Positions 9,443 to 18,671 of a stretch of DNA of 64,000 bases are shown piece after piece; within the stretch, counting starts at the first letter, position 1, and each line of letters opens with the position of its first letter. The notes under the pieces were generated by a model. It searched no databases and had not been told where the DNA came from. It saw only the letters and a program-made list of their open reading frames with translations. The DNA lies in the NCBI GenBank assembly GCA_029319145.1, contig CP119753.1, positions 3,038,001 through 3,102,000 on the forward strand, written 5' to 3'. This stretch comes from Microbacter sp. GSS18 (GTDB lineage Bacteria; Actinomycetota; Actinomycetes; Actinomycetales; Microbacteriaceae). A program made the translations under genes and the position numbers.

Positions 9443-10531
9443 TCAGCCCGCCGGCGGAGACTCCGGCTCGGTCGTGATCGCGCCCGCGGCCAGGATGCGT
9501 CGGGCGGGAAGGCCGTCGGGCGCTTCGCGGCGCACCCACGCGGCGAGCTTCTCGCGCACGAGCACGCGCAGATCCCACAGTGCGCCGGAGTCGGCCGCGC
9601 TGACGGTGACGCGCACCTGCAGCACACCGCCGACGGCATCCGTCACGGCGATCCCCTTGGTCTTGCCGTCCCACAGGTCGGTGCCCTCGAGGATGCGGTC
9701 GAGCTCGTCGCGCATCTCGTCGACGTCGATGCGCCAGTCGAGGTCGAAGTAGACGGTGCCCAGCAGCTCACGGCCGAGCTTGGTCCAGTTCTCGAAGGGC
9801 GTGCTGGTGAAGTAGGTGCACGGCAGCACGAGTGTGCGCTGATCCCACACCTGCATCACGACGTAGCTGAGGGTGATCTCGTTGATGCGGCCCCACTCCC
9901 CCTCGACGACCACGACGTCGCCGACGCGGATCGCCTCGTTGAAGGCGAGCTGCACGCCGGCGAAGAGGTTGCCGAGCACCGACTGGGCCGCGAGACCGGC
10001 GACGATCGACGCCACGCCCGCGGACGCCAGGACACTCGCCCCGAGAGCACGCACGCCGTCGAAGGTCATGAGGATCGCACCGACCGCGAAGATGACCAGC
10101 GTCGCGATGACCAGGCGCCGCACGATCTGCATCTGCGTCTGGATCTTGCGCGCCGACGCCGTGTCCTTCTCCATGATGTTGTAGCGGCGCGCCCCCGAGT
10201 CCAGGAAGAACAGGAACAGCTGCGCCGCCAGCCACGACACCGAGATGATGAGCAGGATCACGAAGAAGTGGACGATCCCGGTCATCCAGTCCTCGCCGAT
10301 CGGGGCGACGACCGTCGAGATGATGAGGGCGATCAGCAGCAGGGTGACGCGGAACGGCCACTTCGTGCGGTCGCTCAGCGCCTTCGGCCAGCTGTGCCGG
10401 CGGCCGATGACCGCGAGCACTACGGCGGCGATGATCGAGACGACGATCACGACGCCGATCAGGATCCCCAGCACGATCCCCCACGCGCTCCACTGCTCCC
10501 AGGGGTCGGCACTGGCCAGCAAGTCGTCCAC
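9443..10531 (-). CDS. Mechanosensitive ion channel of the MscS family
   Basis: This 362-residue membrane protein relieves turgor on hypo-osmotic shock. There are about four membrane segments; the last, glycine/alanine-rich one (ASAGVASIVAGLAAQSVLGN, about residues 190-210) is the pore-lining helix typical of MscS. It is followed by the beta-domain sequence AIRVGDVVVVEGEWGRINEITL, a family hallmark. The C-terminus lacks further domains. The GTG start has AGGAG four bases upstream. It is encoded alone between the importer operon and the aldehyde dehydrogenase cluster. Confidence 0.9.
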   Translation of the reverse strand: MDDLLASADPWEQWSAWGIVLGILIGVVIVVSIIAAVVLAVIGRRHSWPKALSDRTKWPFRVTLLLIALIISTVVAPIGEDWMTGIVHFFVILLIISVSWLAAQLFLFFLDSGARRYNIMEKDTASARKIQTQMQIVRRLVIATLVIFAVGAILMTFDGVRALGASVLASAGVASIVAGLAAQSVLGNLFAGVQLAFNEAIRVGDVVVVEGEWGRINEITLSYVVMQVWDQRTLVLPCTYFTSTPFENWTKLGRELLGTVYFDLDWRIDVDEMRDELDRILEGTDLWDGKTKGIAVTDAVGGVLQVRVTVSAADSGALWDLRVLVREKLAAWVRREAPDGLPARRILAAGAITTEPESPPAG

Positions 10532-10610
10532 GGCACTCCTTCTATCGGCGTGGACTCACGCTAGGCAGAGCGGCGGGCGCGGTGCAAACCGGCGCGCCCC
10601 GGGCGGTTGA

Positions 10611-10692
10611 GCCGTCACGGCGCAATCGCACCCGAATCCCCGGCAAGCCGGTGCGGAATCACCTTGGTCCGGTGCTATCGCGCCGTGACGGC
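10611..10692. repeat. Inverted repeat with 13-bp perfect arms downstream of the DUF779 gene
   Basis: GCCGTCACGGCGC at 10611-10623 is exactly complementary to GCGCCGTGACGGC at 10680-10692, with 56 bases between. The spacer holds a smaller hairpin (CCGGCAAGCCGG, 10640-10651). It lies directly after the DUF779 stop codon on the minus strand and may be a terminator or an RNA-stabilising structure. No T-tract is present. Confidence 0.6.
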
Positions 10693-10706
10693 CTCATCGC
10701 CGGCAG

Positions 10707-11096
10707 TCACGCGGGCTCCTTCAGGCCGAAATGCTGCAGCTCGGCGTCGTCCAGCATGCGGGAGCGGATGAGGAACCGCATGCCCGTCGGACCCTCCACG
10801 CTGAAGCCGGCGCCACGGCCGGGGACGACGTCGATCGTGAGGTGCGTGTACTTCCAGTACTCGAACTGCGACTCCGACATGTACACCTCGATCGGGTCGT
10901 CGAGGCCGACCTCGATCGTGCCGAGCAGCACGTCGCTCGGGCCGGTCATGAACATCCCGATCGGGTAGCACATGGGGGCGCTGCCGTCGCAGCATCCGCC
11001 GGACTGGTGGAACATCAGCTTGCCGTGCTGGGCGGTCAGCTGCCGCAGCAGGGCTGCGGCGTCGTCCGTCACGGCGACGCGCGTGAGGGTGGGCAT
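10707..11096 (-). CDS. DUF779 family protein, partner of aldehyde dehydrogenase
   Basis: This 129-residue protein belongs to the DUF779 family, which is regularly encoded beside acetaldehyde-type aldehyde dehydrogenases in proteobacteria and actinobacteria. Its biochemical role is unknown. The conserved core FHQSGGCCDGSAPMCYP (residues about 29-45) has three cysteines that could bind metal or form a redox centre; this last point is inference. The ATG at 11096 follows GGAAAGGTGAT. It lies 144 bases downstream of the dehydrogenase on the same strand, with inverted repeats between them that could adjust its expression. Confidence 0.85.
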   Translation of the reverse strand: MPTLTRVAVTDDAAALLRQLTAQHGKLMFHQSGGCCDGSAPMCYPIGMFMTGPSDVLLGTIEVGLDDPIEVYMSESQFEYWKYTHLTIDVVPGRGAGFSVEGPTGMRFLIRSRMLDDAELQHFGLKEPA

Positions 11097-11119
11097 GGGA
11101 TCACCTTTCCGAGAGGGGT

Positions 11120-11236
11120 GTGCCGCAACGCAGGAAGAAGGAGGTCCCGGGCCGGATCCCCCGATCAACGGCGCGGATCTCCTGCGCTGCGGCACGCGGC
11201 GGGCGCCCGCGCTGGGGACTTCGGGCACCCGCCGTG
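11120..11236. promoter_or_regulatory. Two inverted repeats between aldehyde dehydrogenase and DUF779 genes
   Basis: GTGCCGCAACGCAGGA (11120-11135) pairs with TCCTGCGCTGCGGCAC (11180-11195), 15 of 16 bases matching. Overlapping it, GCACGCGGCGGG at 11192 pairs with the CACCCGCCGTGC ending at 11236. The two structures share bases 11192-11195 and therefore cannot both form fully. That is the layout of an attenuator or processing site in the intergenic transcript; the function is inferred. Confidence 0.5.
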
Positions 11237-11240
11237 CTTT

Positions 11241-12788
<1,548 letters not shown>

Positions 12789-12832
12789 TGCTGTCTCCTT
12801 CGACTGCGTCCGCGACGTCGGTCGTCGCGGTT

Positions 12833-12878
12833 GAGTTGCGTCGAAGCTAGAACGGGCAACGTTGCATCGAGTTGCGAG
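12833..12878. promoter_or_regulatory. Candidate operator upstream of aldehyde dehydrogenase
   Basis: The 94-base gap before the dehydrogenase contains the perfect palindrome GCAACGTTGC (12856-12865) and two copies of GAGTTGCG (12833-12840 and 12869-12876) on the plus strand. Clustered CAAC/GTTG half-sites in a promoter gap are typical of an activator or repressor target. Which protein binds is unknown. Confidence 0.35.
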
Positions 12879-12882
12879 CGTC

Positions 12883-15048
12883 TCAGTAGGCGGCGTCCCG
12901 CAGCGCCCGGTCCACGGCACGGGTGAGCGCGCGGAAGCGCGGCATGCCCGGGATGTCCTCGAGCAGCACCGCTTCGCCGTCGGAGTCGGCGAGCGGGATC
13001 TGCCAGTTCGGGTACTCCTTGTCGGTTCCCGGCTGGTTCTGCACGCGCCGCTCCCCCACCGCGTCGACGAGCGCGACGCCCAGCAGCTCGCTGGGCGCCG
13101 CGACGAGGTAGAGGTGCAGCGCCTGGATGATCTCCTCCTCGGAGGCGTCCTCGGCGATGAGCCCCCGCTCGCGCAGCACCGACAGCACGGCCTCCTGCTC
13201 GGCGCGCGCTTCGGCGCGGGCTTCTTCGACGGGCTGCTCGAGCAGCCCCAGCCGGGCGCGCAAGTCGACGTGCTCGCCGGCGAGGTAGCCCGCCGTCGGT
13301 GGCAGGTCGTGCGTGTTGACCGTCGCCAGCAGCGCCTTCCGGTACTGCTCGGGCGGACGGGGGCGGTCGCCCTCCATCTCGAACCACAGCACCGAGGTGC
13401 CGAGGATGTTGCGGTCCGACAGGTACTCGCGCACCCACGGCTCGACGTTGCCGAGATCCTCGCCGATGATGACGGCGCCGGCGCGGTGCGCCTCGAGCGC
13501 GAGCACGCCGATCATGGCCTCGTGGTCGTACCGGACGTACGTCCCGGCCGCCGGCCCCAGCCCGTCGGGGATCCACCACAGGCGGAAGAACCCGATGATG
13601 TGGTCGATGCGCAGCGCGCCGGCGTGCTTCAGCAGGCCGCGGATCATGTCGCGCAGCGGCGCGTACCCGGCGCGCGCGAGCGCCCCCGGCATCCACGGCG
13701 GCTGGCCCCACGTCTGACCCTGCTGGTTGTACATGTCGGGTGGGGCGCCGACGGTGATGCCCTGCGCGTACATGTCGCGCAGCGACCACGCATCCGATCC
13801 CTCGGTGTGCACGCCGACCGCGAGGTCGTGCATGACGCCGATGCGCATGCCGGCGCCGCGCGCGGCTGCCTGGGCAGCTTCGGCCTGTTCCTGGGCGATC
13901 CACTGCAGCCACGTGTGGAAGGCCACGCGGTCGCCGAGGTCGATGCGCAGCTGCGCGACGAGCGGCGACTCGATGTTCCACGCCTCGTCGGGACGCTCGT
14001 CGACGTCGGCGTAGTGCTCCTCGAGGGCGCACCACAGCGCGAAGTCCGCCAGGTGCTCGCCGTGCTCGGCGACGAACGCGTCGAAGGCCGCCTGGCGGGC
14101 CGGCGTCCGCGGCGCCGTGAAGACGATCTCGAGGGCGGCGCGCTTGGCCTCCCACGCCGCGTCGCGATCGACGCGCTCGGGGTCCCGGTTGGATGCGGCC
14201 ATGCCCGCGTGCGCCTCGGCGACGCGCGCCCGGTCGGCGGGAGCGAGATAGGCGACTTCGCGGATGTCCTCGGGACGGATGTAGAGGGGTGCGACGAACC
14301 TGCGGGTCGCGGGGAGGTAGGGCGAGGGCTCGATCGGCGGCACGACCTCGGCGGCGTGGATGGGGTTGACCAGCAGGAAGTCGGCGCCGCTGTCGGCGAC
14401 GACCGCGGCCAGATCGGCCAGATCGGCGAAGTCGCCGAGGCCCCACGACCCGGTCGATCTCACCGAGTAGAGCTGGGCCATGAGGCCCCACGCCCGTCCG
14501 CCCTTCCCGGGCCGCGAGGGCGGCGGGGCGAGACGCGTGGGCGTCACGACGAGAGTGCAGGTCGCCGTGCGGTCGGCGCCGTGCGAGCCGTGCGGGATCT
14601 GCTGCGCGTACAGCTCGTGCCAGCCCAGCGGCAGTTCACCCGGGATGGGGACGTGCAGGCGCCACACGATGTCGCCGTCGACGACGCGCGCCTGCGGCTG
14701 CTGTCCGGGGATCGGGATGTCGCGCCACGAGCCGTCCTCGAGCCGAACCTCCAGCCGGACGTCGTGACCGTCCTGCACGTTCACGACGATCTCGCCGCTC
14801 CCCTGGCGGACCACCCGCGAAGGGGGGAGCAGCTCCCACCACGCGGCCTCCTCCATCTGGTCGAGCACGGCCTGCGGGTCGGCCTCGACATCGACGCCCA
14901 TGGCGGCCAGCACCGCCCGGAGGGTCGCGGCCGGCACCTGGACATGCTGGCCGAAGAACGACCAGTACGACGTCGCGATGCCGTGCGCTTCGGCGAGCGC
15001 GCTGAGTGCGGGTGTGGGCATCTCGTCGGTGCCGCTGTGGTCGGTCAT
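12883..15048 (-). CDS. malQ: 4-alpha-glucanotransferase (amylomaltase)
   Basis: This 721-residue enzyme of glycoside hydrolase family 77 transfers 1,4-alpha-glucan segments between maltodextrins or to glucose. The catalytic elements are visible: [16 protein letters not shown] (nucleophile Asp), [13 protein letters not shown] (acid/base Glu) and [12 protein letters not shown] (third Asp). An N-terminal extension of about 150 residues before [16 protein letters not shown] is typical of actinobacterial MalQ. Two ATGs compete. The one at 15048 has GGAGG five bases upstream and is chosen over 15066. The gene stands alone between the aldehyde dehydrogenase and a small secreted protein. Confidence 0.95.
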   Translation of the reverse strand: MTDHSGTDEMPTPALSALAEAHGIATSYWSFFGQHVQVPAATLRAVLAAMGVDVEADPQAVLDQMEEAAWWELLPPSRVVRQGSGEIVVNVQDGHDVRLEVRLEDGSWRDIPIPGQQPQARVVDGDIVWRLHVPIPGELPLGWHELYAQQIPHGSHGADRTATCTLVVTPTRLAPPPSRPGKGGRAWGLMAQLYSVRSTGSWGLGDFADLADLAAVVADSGADFLLVNPIHAAEVVPPIEPSPYLPATRRFVAPLYIRPEDIREVAYLAPADRARVAEAHAGMAASNRDPERVDRDAAWEAKRAALEIVFTAPRTPARQAAFDAFVAEHGEHLADFALWCALEEHYADVDERPDEAWNIESPLVAQLRIDLGDRVAFHTWLQWIAQEQAEAAQAAARGAGMRIGVMHDLAVGVHTEGSDAWSLRDMYAQGITVGAPPDMYNQQGQTWGQPPWMPGALARAGYAPLRDMIRGLLKHAGALRIDHIIGFFRLWWIPDGLGPAAGTYVRYDHEAMIGVLALEAHRAGAVIIGEDLGNVEPWVREYLSDRNILGTSVLWFEMEGDRPRPPEQYRKALLATVNTHDLPPTAGYLAGEHVDLRARLGLLEQPVEEARAEARAEQEAVLSVLRERGLIAEDASEEEIIQALHLYLVAAPSELLGVALVDAVGERRVQNQPGTDKEYPNWQIPLADSDGEAVLLEDIPGMPRFRALTRAVDRALRDAAY

Positions 15049-15164
15049 GGCGTCCTCCCCCGTCATGCCCGATCCTGCCAGGAATCAGGCCGTCTGGGGA
15101 GCATGAGAGAAGGACGTCGCGGCCGGGCCGCGACGTCCTTCCGTTCCCCCCGGGCGGATGAGTC

Positions 15165-15401
15165 TCAGCTGCACCCGTGTGCGGCGGCGAGGCCGCTCTC
15201 GACGAAGTTCTTGGCTCCGCCGACCGATCCCGTGACGTGGCCGACGTCGCGGGCCATCGAGACGAGCTGGCCGTAGCTGGCCCCGCACCCGTCGTTGATC
15301 TGCTTTCCGTAGCCCGCGGCCGAGGCGGCGGCCGGGGCGGCGAGCGCTGCGCCGATGGCGAGAGCCCCGCCTGCGAGTGCTGCGACGATCTTCTTGCGCA
15401 T
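15165..15401 (-). CDS. Small secreted protein, 78 residues
   Basis: I do not know its function. The first 29 or so residues (MRKKIVAALAGGALAIGAAL, then APAAASAA) are a clear Sec signal peptide. The mature part is only about 49 residues and contains two cysteines (GCGASYGQ and the C-terminal HGCS) likely to form a disulfide, plus two histidines. AAGGGG lies six bases before the ATG at 15401, which excludes the upstream in-frame codons. The unusually AT-rich region before it carries inverted repeats and a possible Zur site, so expression is probably tightly controlled. Confidence 0.75.
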   Translation of the reverse strand: MRKKIVAALAGGALAIGAALAAPAAASAAGYGKQINDGCGASYGQLVSMARDVGHVTGSVGGAKNFVESGLAAAHGCS

Positions 15402-15419
15402 GTCATTCCCCTTCGAATC

Positions 15420-15506
15420 TCGAAGCACCGCTTTGTGCTTCGCTAGTCAAACTAGCGAATAATTCCTAGTTTGGCTAGCGATAACCATTCATGAGAATGA
15501 TTTTCA
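15420..15506 (-). promoter_or_regulatory. AT-rich control region of the small secreted protein: nested inverted repeats and a Zur-like box
   Basis: Reading plus-strand letters, CGAAGCAC (15420-15427) and GTGCTTCG (15434-15441) form a perfect 8-bp hairpin just before the ribosome binding site. Further upstream CTAGTCAAACTAG (15443-15455) faces CTAGTTTGGCTAG (15467-15479), 12 of 13 bases complementary, around an AATAATT core that could be a -10 region. At 15492-15506 TGAGAATGATTTTCA is close to the actinobacterial Zur box TGAAAATGATTTTCA (one mismatch from memory). The last bases overlap the stop codon of the regulator gene. Binding proteins are inferred. Confidence 0.45.
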
Positions 15507-16844
15507 GGGAATCTCCTCTTTTTTGGCCTCGATGCGCTCCAGCCGCGCGACGATCGCGGCCCGCTTGGGCGACCGCGGCGGCAGCATCCCGAGGCACAGC
15601 CGCAGCAGCTCGTCGTCCTCGGCGCCGGCCGCGGTCTCGGCGTACGCCAGGAGCACGTCGACGGACGCCTCGGCCATCAGTCCCTCGCGCAGCGTCAGGC
15701 GGGCGGTGTCGCGCAGCTCCTCCACCCCCGGGGCCACCGAGTCGGGCAGGACGTCCCCGCGGTAGGCGGCGAGCGCGACGCGGTGAGCGCCGCGGTCCAG
15801 CAGTGACATCACCTGCTGCACGTCGGTCTCGAGCTCGGCGGTGAGTCGATACGGGCGGGATGCCGGCACCAGCGCGGGCGCTGACCGTTCGAGCACCTTG
15901 CGCAGCCGCACCATCTCGGGACGCAGCGTGTCGGCGGCATCCGCTCCCCCGTACACGAGCTCCCCGAGCCGCTCGGCCGACAGCCCCTGCCGGTGCGTGG
16001 CGAGCATGAGGAGGATCTCGGCGTGCCGCGTCGACAGCTCGTGCACGCGCTCCCCCTCGGCGCCGACGACGTCGAGCAGTCCGCGGTCGCGCCCGAGCAC
16101 GCGCAGCGTCGCCCGCGTCGCCTCGCGCGGCGGCTGGGAGCGACGCGGCTTCGGCCGAGCCTCGGCGCGCGCCCGCAGCCGCGACACCATCAGCTCACCC
16201 TCGATCGCACGGGCGGTGGCGTCCACGAGCAGCTGGGCCTGGGCCGACACGGCCTCGGTGCCCCCGGTGACGTCGATGACACCGAGGATGCGGCGGGTCT
16301 CGGGATCGTGCACCGGCGCGGCCGTGCACGACCAGGGCTGCACTAGCCGGTTGAAGTGCTCGGCGCCGTGGATCTGGACGGATCGGTCCAGACGCAGCGC
16401 GGTTCCGGGTGCGGCGGTCCCGACGGCCTCCTCCGACCAGTTGGCGCCCTCGACGAAGCCCATCGCACCGGTCAGGGAGCGGATGCTGCGATCGCCCTCG
16501 ACCCACAGCAGGCGCCCGGCGGCGTCGCCGACCGCGACGACCACACCGGAGTCGTCCTGCTCGCCGGGGAGCAGGAGACCGCGCACCATGTCCATGACAC
16601 CCGACAGCGGGTGCGCGCGGCGGTACTCCTCGAGATCGGCGGCGCTGAGGTCCAGAGGCGGGAGCGCCTCGGCGCCCACGAGATCGGCGAGCGCGCGCGT
16701 CCAGGATTCGCGCACGAGCGGGCGCACGTCGCGCAGGCGCTGGTCGGCGGCGTTGCCGGCGAGGATCTCCTCGTGGGCGCGCTCGATCAGCAGGCGGGAG
16801 GTCTCGGGCGAGACGTCACGTCTCGGCGTCCACGGCGATGACAT
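15504..16844 (-). CDS. GAF-domain transcriptional regulator
   Basis: The protein has about 446 residues. The N-terminal half resembles the sensor part of AcoR-type regulators: an entry motif VRESWTRAL, then a GAF domain (about residues 70-210) with SCTAAPVHDPETRRILGVID. The C-terminal part (ELSTRHAEILLMLATHRQGL and following) looks like a winged-helix DNA-binding domain, followed by a helical tail resembling a bacterial transcriptional activation domain. It has no AAA+ sigma-54 module. Such proteins often sit near ExaC-type aldehyde dehydrogenases in actinobacteria, so control of the 11241-12788 gene is a reasonable inference. ATG 16844 is preferred to the TTG at 16880; GGAG is four bases upstream. 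Confidence 0.75.
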   Translation of the reverse strand: MSSPWTPRRDVSPETSRLLIERAHEEILAGNAADQRLRDVRPLVRESWTRALADLVGAEALPPLDLSAADLEEYRRAHPLSGVMDMVRGLLLPGEQDDSGVVVAVGDAAGRLLWVEGDRSIRSLTGAMGFVEGANWSEEAVGTAAPGTALRLDRSVQIHGAEHFNRLVQPWSCTAAPVHDPETRRILGVIDVTGGTEAVSAQAQLLVDATARAIEGELMVSRLRARAEARPKPRRSQPPREATRATLRVLGRDRGLLDVVGAEGERVHELSTRHAEILLMLATHRQGLSAERLGELVYGGADAADTLRPEMVRLRKVLERSAPALVPASRPYRLTAELETDVQQVMSLLDRGAHRVALAAYRGDVLPDSVAPGVEELRDTARLTLREGLMAEASVDVLLAYAETAAGAEDDELLRLCLGMLPPRSPKRAAIVARLERIEAKKEEIP

Positions 16845-16934
16845 GCGGCTCCGATCGTCTCTGGCGGGAGCGTGGGTCAAGTGTAGGCCGGATCGTGCGA
16901 CCCCGAGGTGGGGAGGCGGGGCCGGGCGCCGCGT

Positions 16935-18449
16935 TCAGCCGTTCATGTTCGCTTCGAGCATGTCGGGATACACGTTGTAGAGCGCGTGCGGCTCGGCCTC
17001 GAGCCGCGTCTGCAGCGCGAGCAGGTCGGACAGGTAGGCGCGGAAGGCCGCACGGCCCCGGCCGTCGAGCGCGAGGAAGGCGAAGTCCTGCATCATGGGC
17101 GAGCGCCGGATGTTGAGGCCGAAGTCGGCGTTGACGAGCCGCTGATAGACGTCGACCGGCTCAGGGGCGCCGTCGGCGCGGACCCGGATCGGCTGCACCT
17201 GGGTCCACAGCTGGTAGTTCCACAGCAGGGTGCCGTAGGCCTCGTGCTGGTAGGCGACGAGGTGGATCAGCGAGCCGATGAGGCGGGATGCCGACTCCAG
17301 TGTCGTGGTGCCGCCCAGCGGCTCCGCGCCGTTCGGGATCAGGTGGTCCAGTTCGGCGAACCAGCGCTGAACGTCGGCGTCGGCGGCCAGCGCCGCGTCA
17401 TCGGCGTAGTAGGCGCGCAGATAGCGCTCGGCGTGGGCTCGCATCACGTCGTGGTGGGCGAGCGAGTTCTCGAGGACGGGGAGGTCCAGGCCGCGCCCGA
17501 CGATGCCGCGCCTGTCGGCATCCGCCCACGGGTCGACGACGGTCGCGTCGAAGCTGCGGCACGTGTCGTCGAAGAGCCGCAGGAGCGACTCGCGAGTGAA
17601 GCTGAAGATCTCTTCGAAGTCGCCCCCGGGGCTGAGCTGCCCGACGGTGGTGACCCAGTTGCTGAACTCGGTGCGGTAGATGTGCGGCCACAGCAGTCGC
17701 GTGAGCGGATGGTCCGCCGGAAGCGCGCTGCGGGTCGCGATCGCGAAGGCGGCGCCGGGGATCAGATGCACCCAGTTGTAGTGGCGGATGAGCGAGGTGT
17801 GCGTGGTCGCCGCGCACAGTGCGAGGCCGACGGATCGGTCCCAGTCGGTGTCGCCGGGCACCACGGTTCCGAGTGCGCTGGCGATCTCGGTGGCACGCAG
17901 CCGGGTGCCCTCCTGCACGAAGCGGACGTGCACTCCGAGGCGCACGAGCCCGTCGTGCACGTCGTAGTCGCCGAGCGCGCGCAGATCCCATTCGTACGTG
18001 TCGGGCCCGGTCGCCGTGACGTAGTGGGCGTAGGGCCCGGTCGTGGCCATGAGGCCGAGGTCCAGGTCGCGGAACTCGTCGGGGAACTCCGGCGCCGGAA
18101 AGAGTGCGCGGTGCCGGTCCGTGTATGCCGCGCCGAGAGCCGCCCGGCGATCGGCGTCGATCGACGGCAGGCCGGGCACGTTGGGCGAGAACACCCGGAA
18201 CAGACGCGCCATCAGCCGGTAGAAGCGCTCGGCGCGTGCATCGCCCTCCCCGGTGGGTATCCGGTCCGCCACCAGGACCTCGTGGATGCCGATGCCTGGG
18301 AACCGCGTCGACAGCGGAACCGCGCGCACGTGTGCTCCGCCACCGTCCGGGACGCGAATGTCGACGACCTTCGCCCCGGCGAACTTGAGCGTCGCGATCC
18401 GGTTCCACAGCCGGCGTCTGGCACCCCACATCTTGACCATGGTCGGCAT
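16935..18449 (-). CDS. Divergent lipoxygenase-family protein with incomplete metal ligands
   Basis: The 504-residue sequence matches the catalytic domain of lipoxygenases in order: HYNWVH (His223 and His228, the H-x4-H iron motif), AFAIATRSALPADHPLTRLL with WPHIYRT after it (family pattern HPxxxLLxPHxR), and IHLVAYQHEAYG (His396, third iron ligand). It lacks a PLAT domain and is shorter than most family members. The fourth ligand position, normally Asn/His/Ser four residues after the third His, appears to be Tyr400, and the C-terminal Ile ligand is replaced by Gly504. It may be an atypical oxygenase or an inactive relative. It is divergent from the aminotransferase gene. ATG codons at 18449 and 18440 are both possible. 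Confidence 0.65.
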   Translation of the reverse strand: MPTMVKMWGARRRLWNRIATLKFAGAKVVDIRVPDGGGAHVRAVPLSTRFPGIGIHEVLVADRIPTGEGDARAERFYRLMARLFRVFSPNVPGLPSIDADRRAALGAAYTDRHRALFPAPEFPDEFRDLDLGLMATTGPYAHYVTATGPDTYEWDLRALGDYDVHDGLVRLGVHVRFVQEGTRLRATEIASALGTVVPGDTDWDRSVGLALCAATTHTSLIRHYNWVHLIPGAAFAIATRSALPADHPLTRLLWPHIYRTEFSNWVTTVGQLSPGGDFEEIFSFTRESLLRLFDDTCRSFDATVVDPWADADRRGIVGRGLDLPVLENSLAHHDVMRAHAERYLRAYYADDAALAADADVQRWFAELDHLIPNGAEPLGGTTTLESASRLIGSLIHLVAYQHEAYGTLLWNYQLWTQVQPIRVRADGAPEPVDVYQRLVNADFGLNIRRSPMMQDFAFLALDGRGRAAFRAYLSDLLALQTRLEAEPHALYNVYPDMLEANMNG

Positions 18450-18671
18450 GCTATTGATCCCGCCCCGCGGGCGCCATGGTCGAGCGTCGTCGGAGGTGTG
18501 CCTGACACGGACCGCCGAATGACCCCTGACCGGGGATTCTCACGCCCGTCGCCGGCTTGGTAGAATGTCCCCGTCATATTGACCGCCTCCGGCGCCAGGC
18601 CGACCGGAGGGCCGTGCTTTCCGCAACCCGTCGATGCCAGGCCGATCGGCAGTCATCATGCGGGAGGAAGC

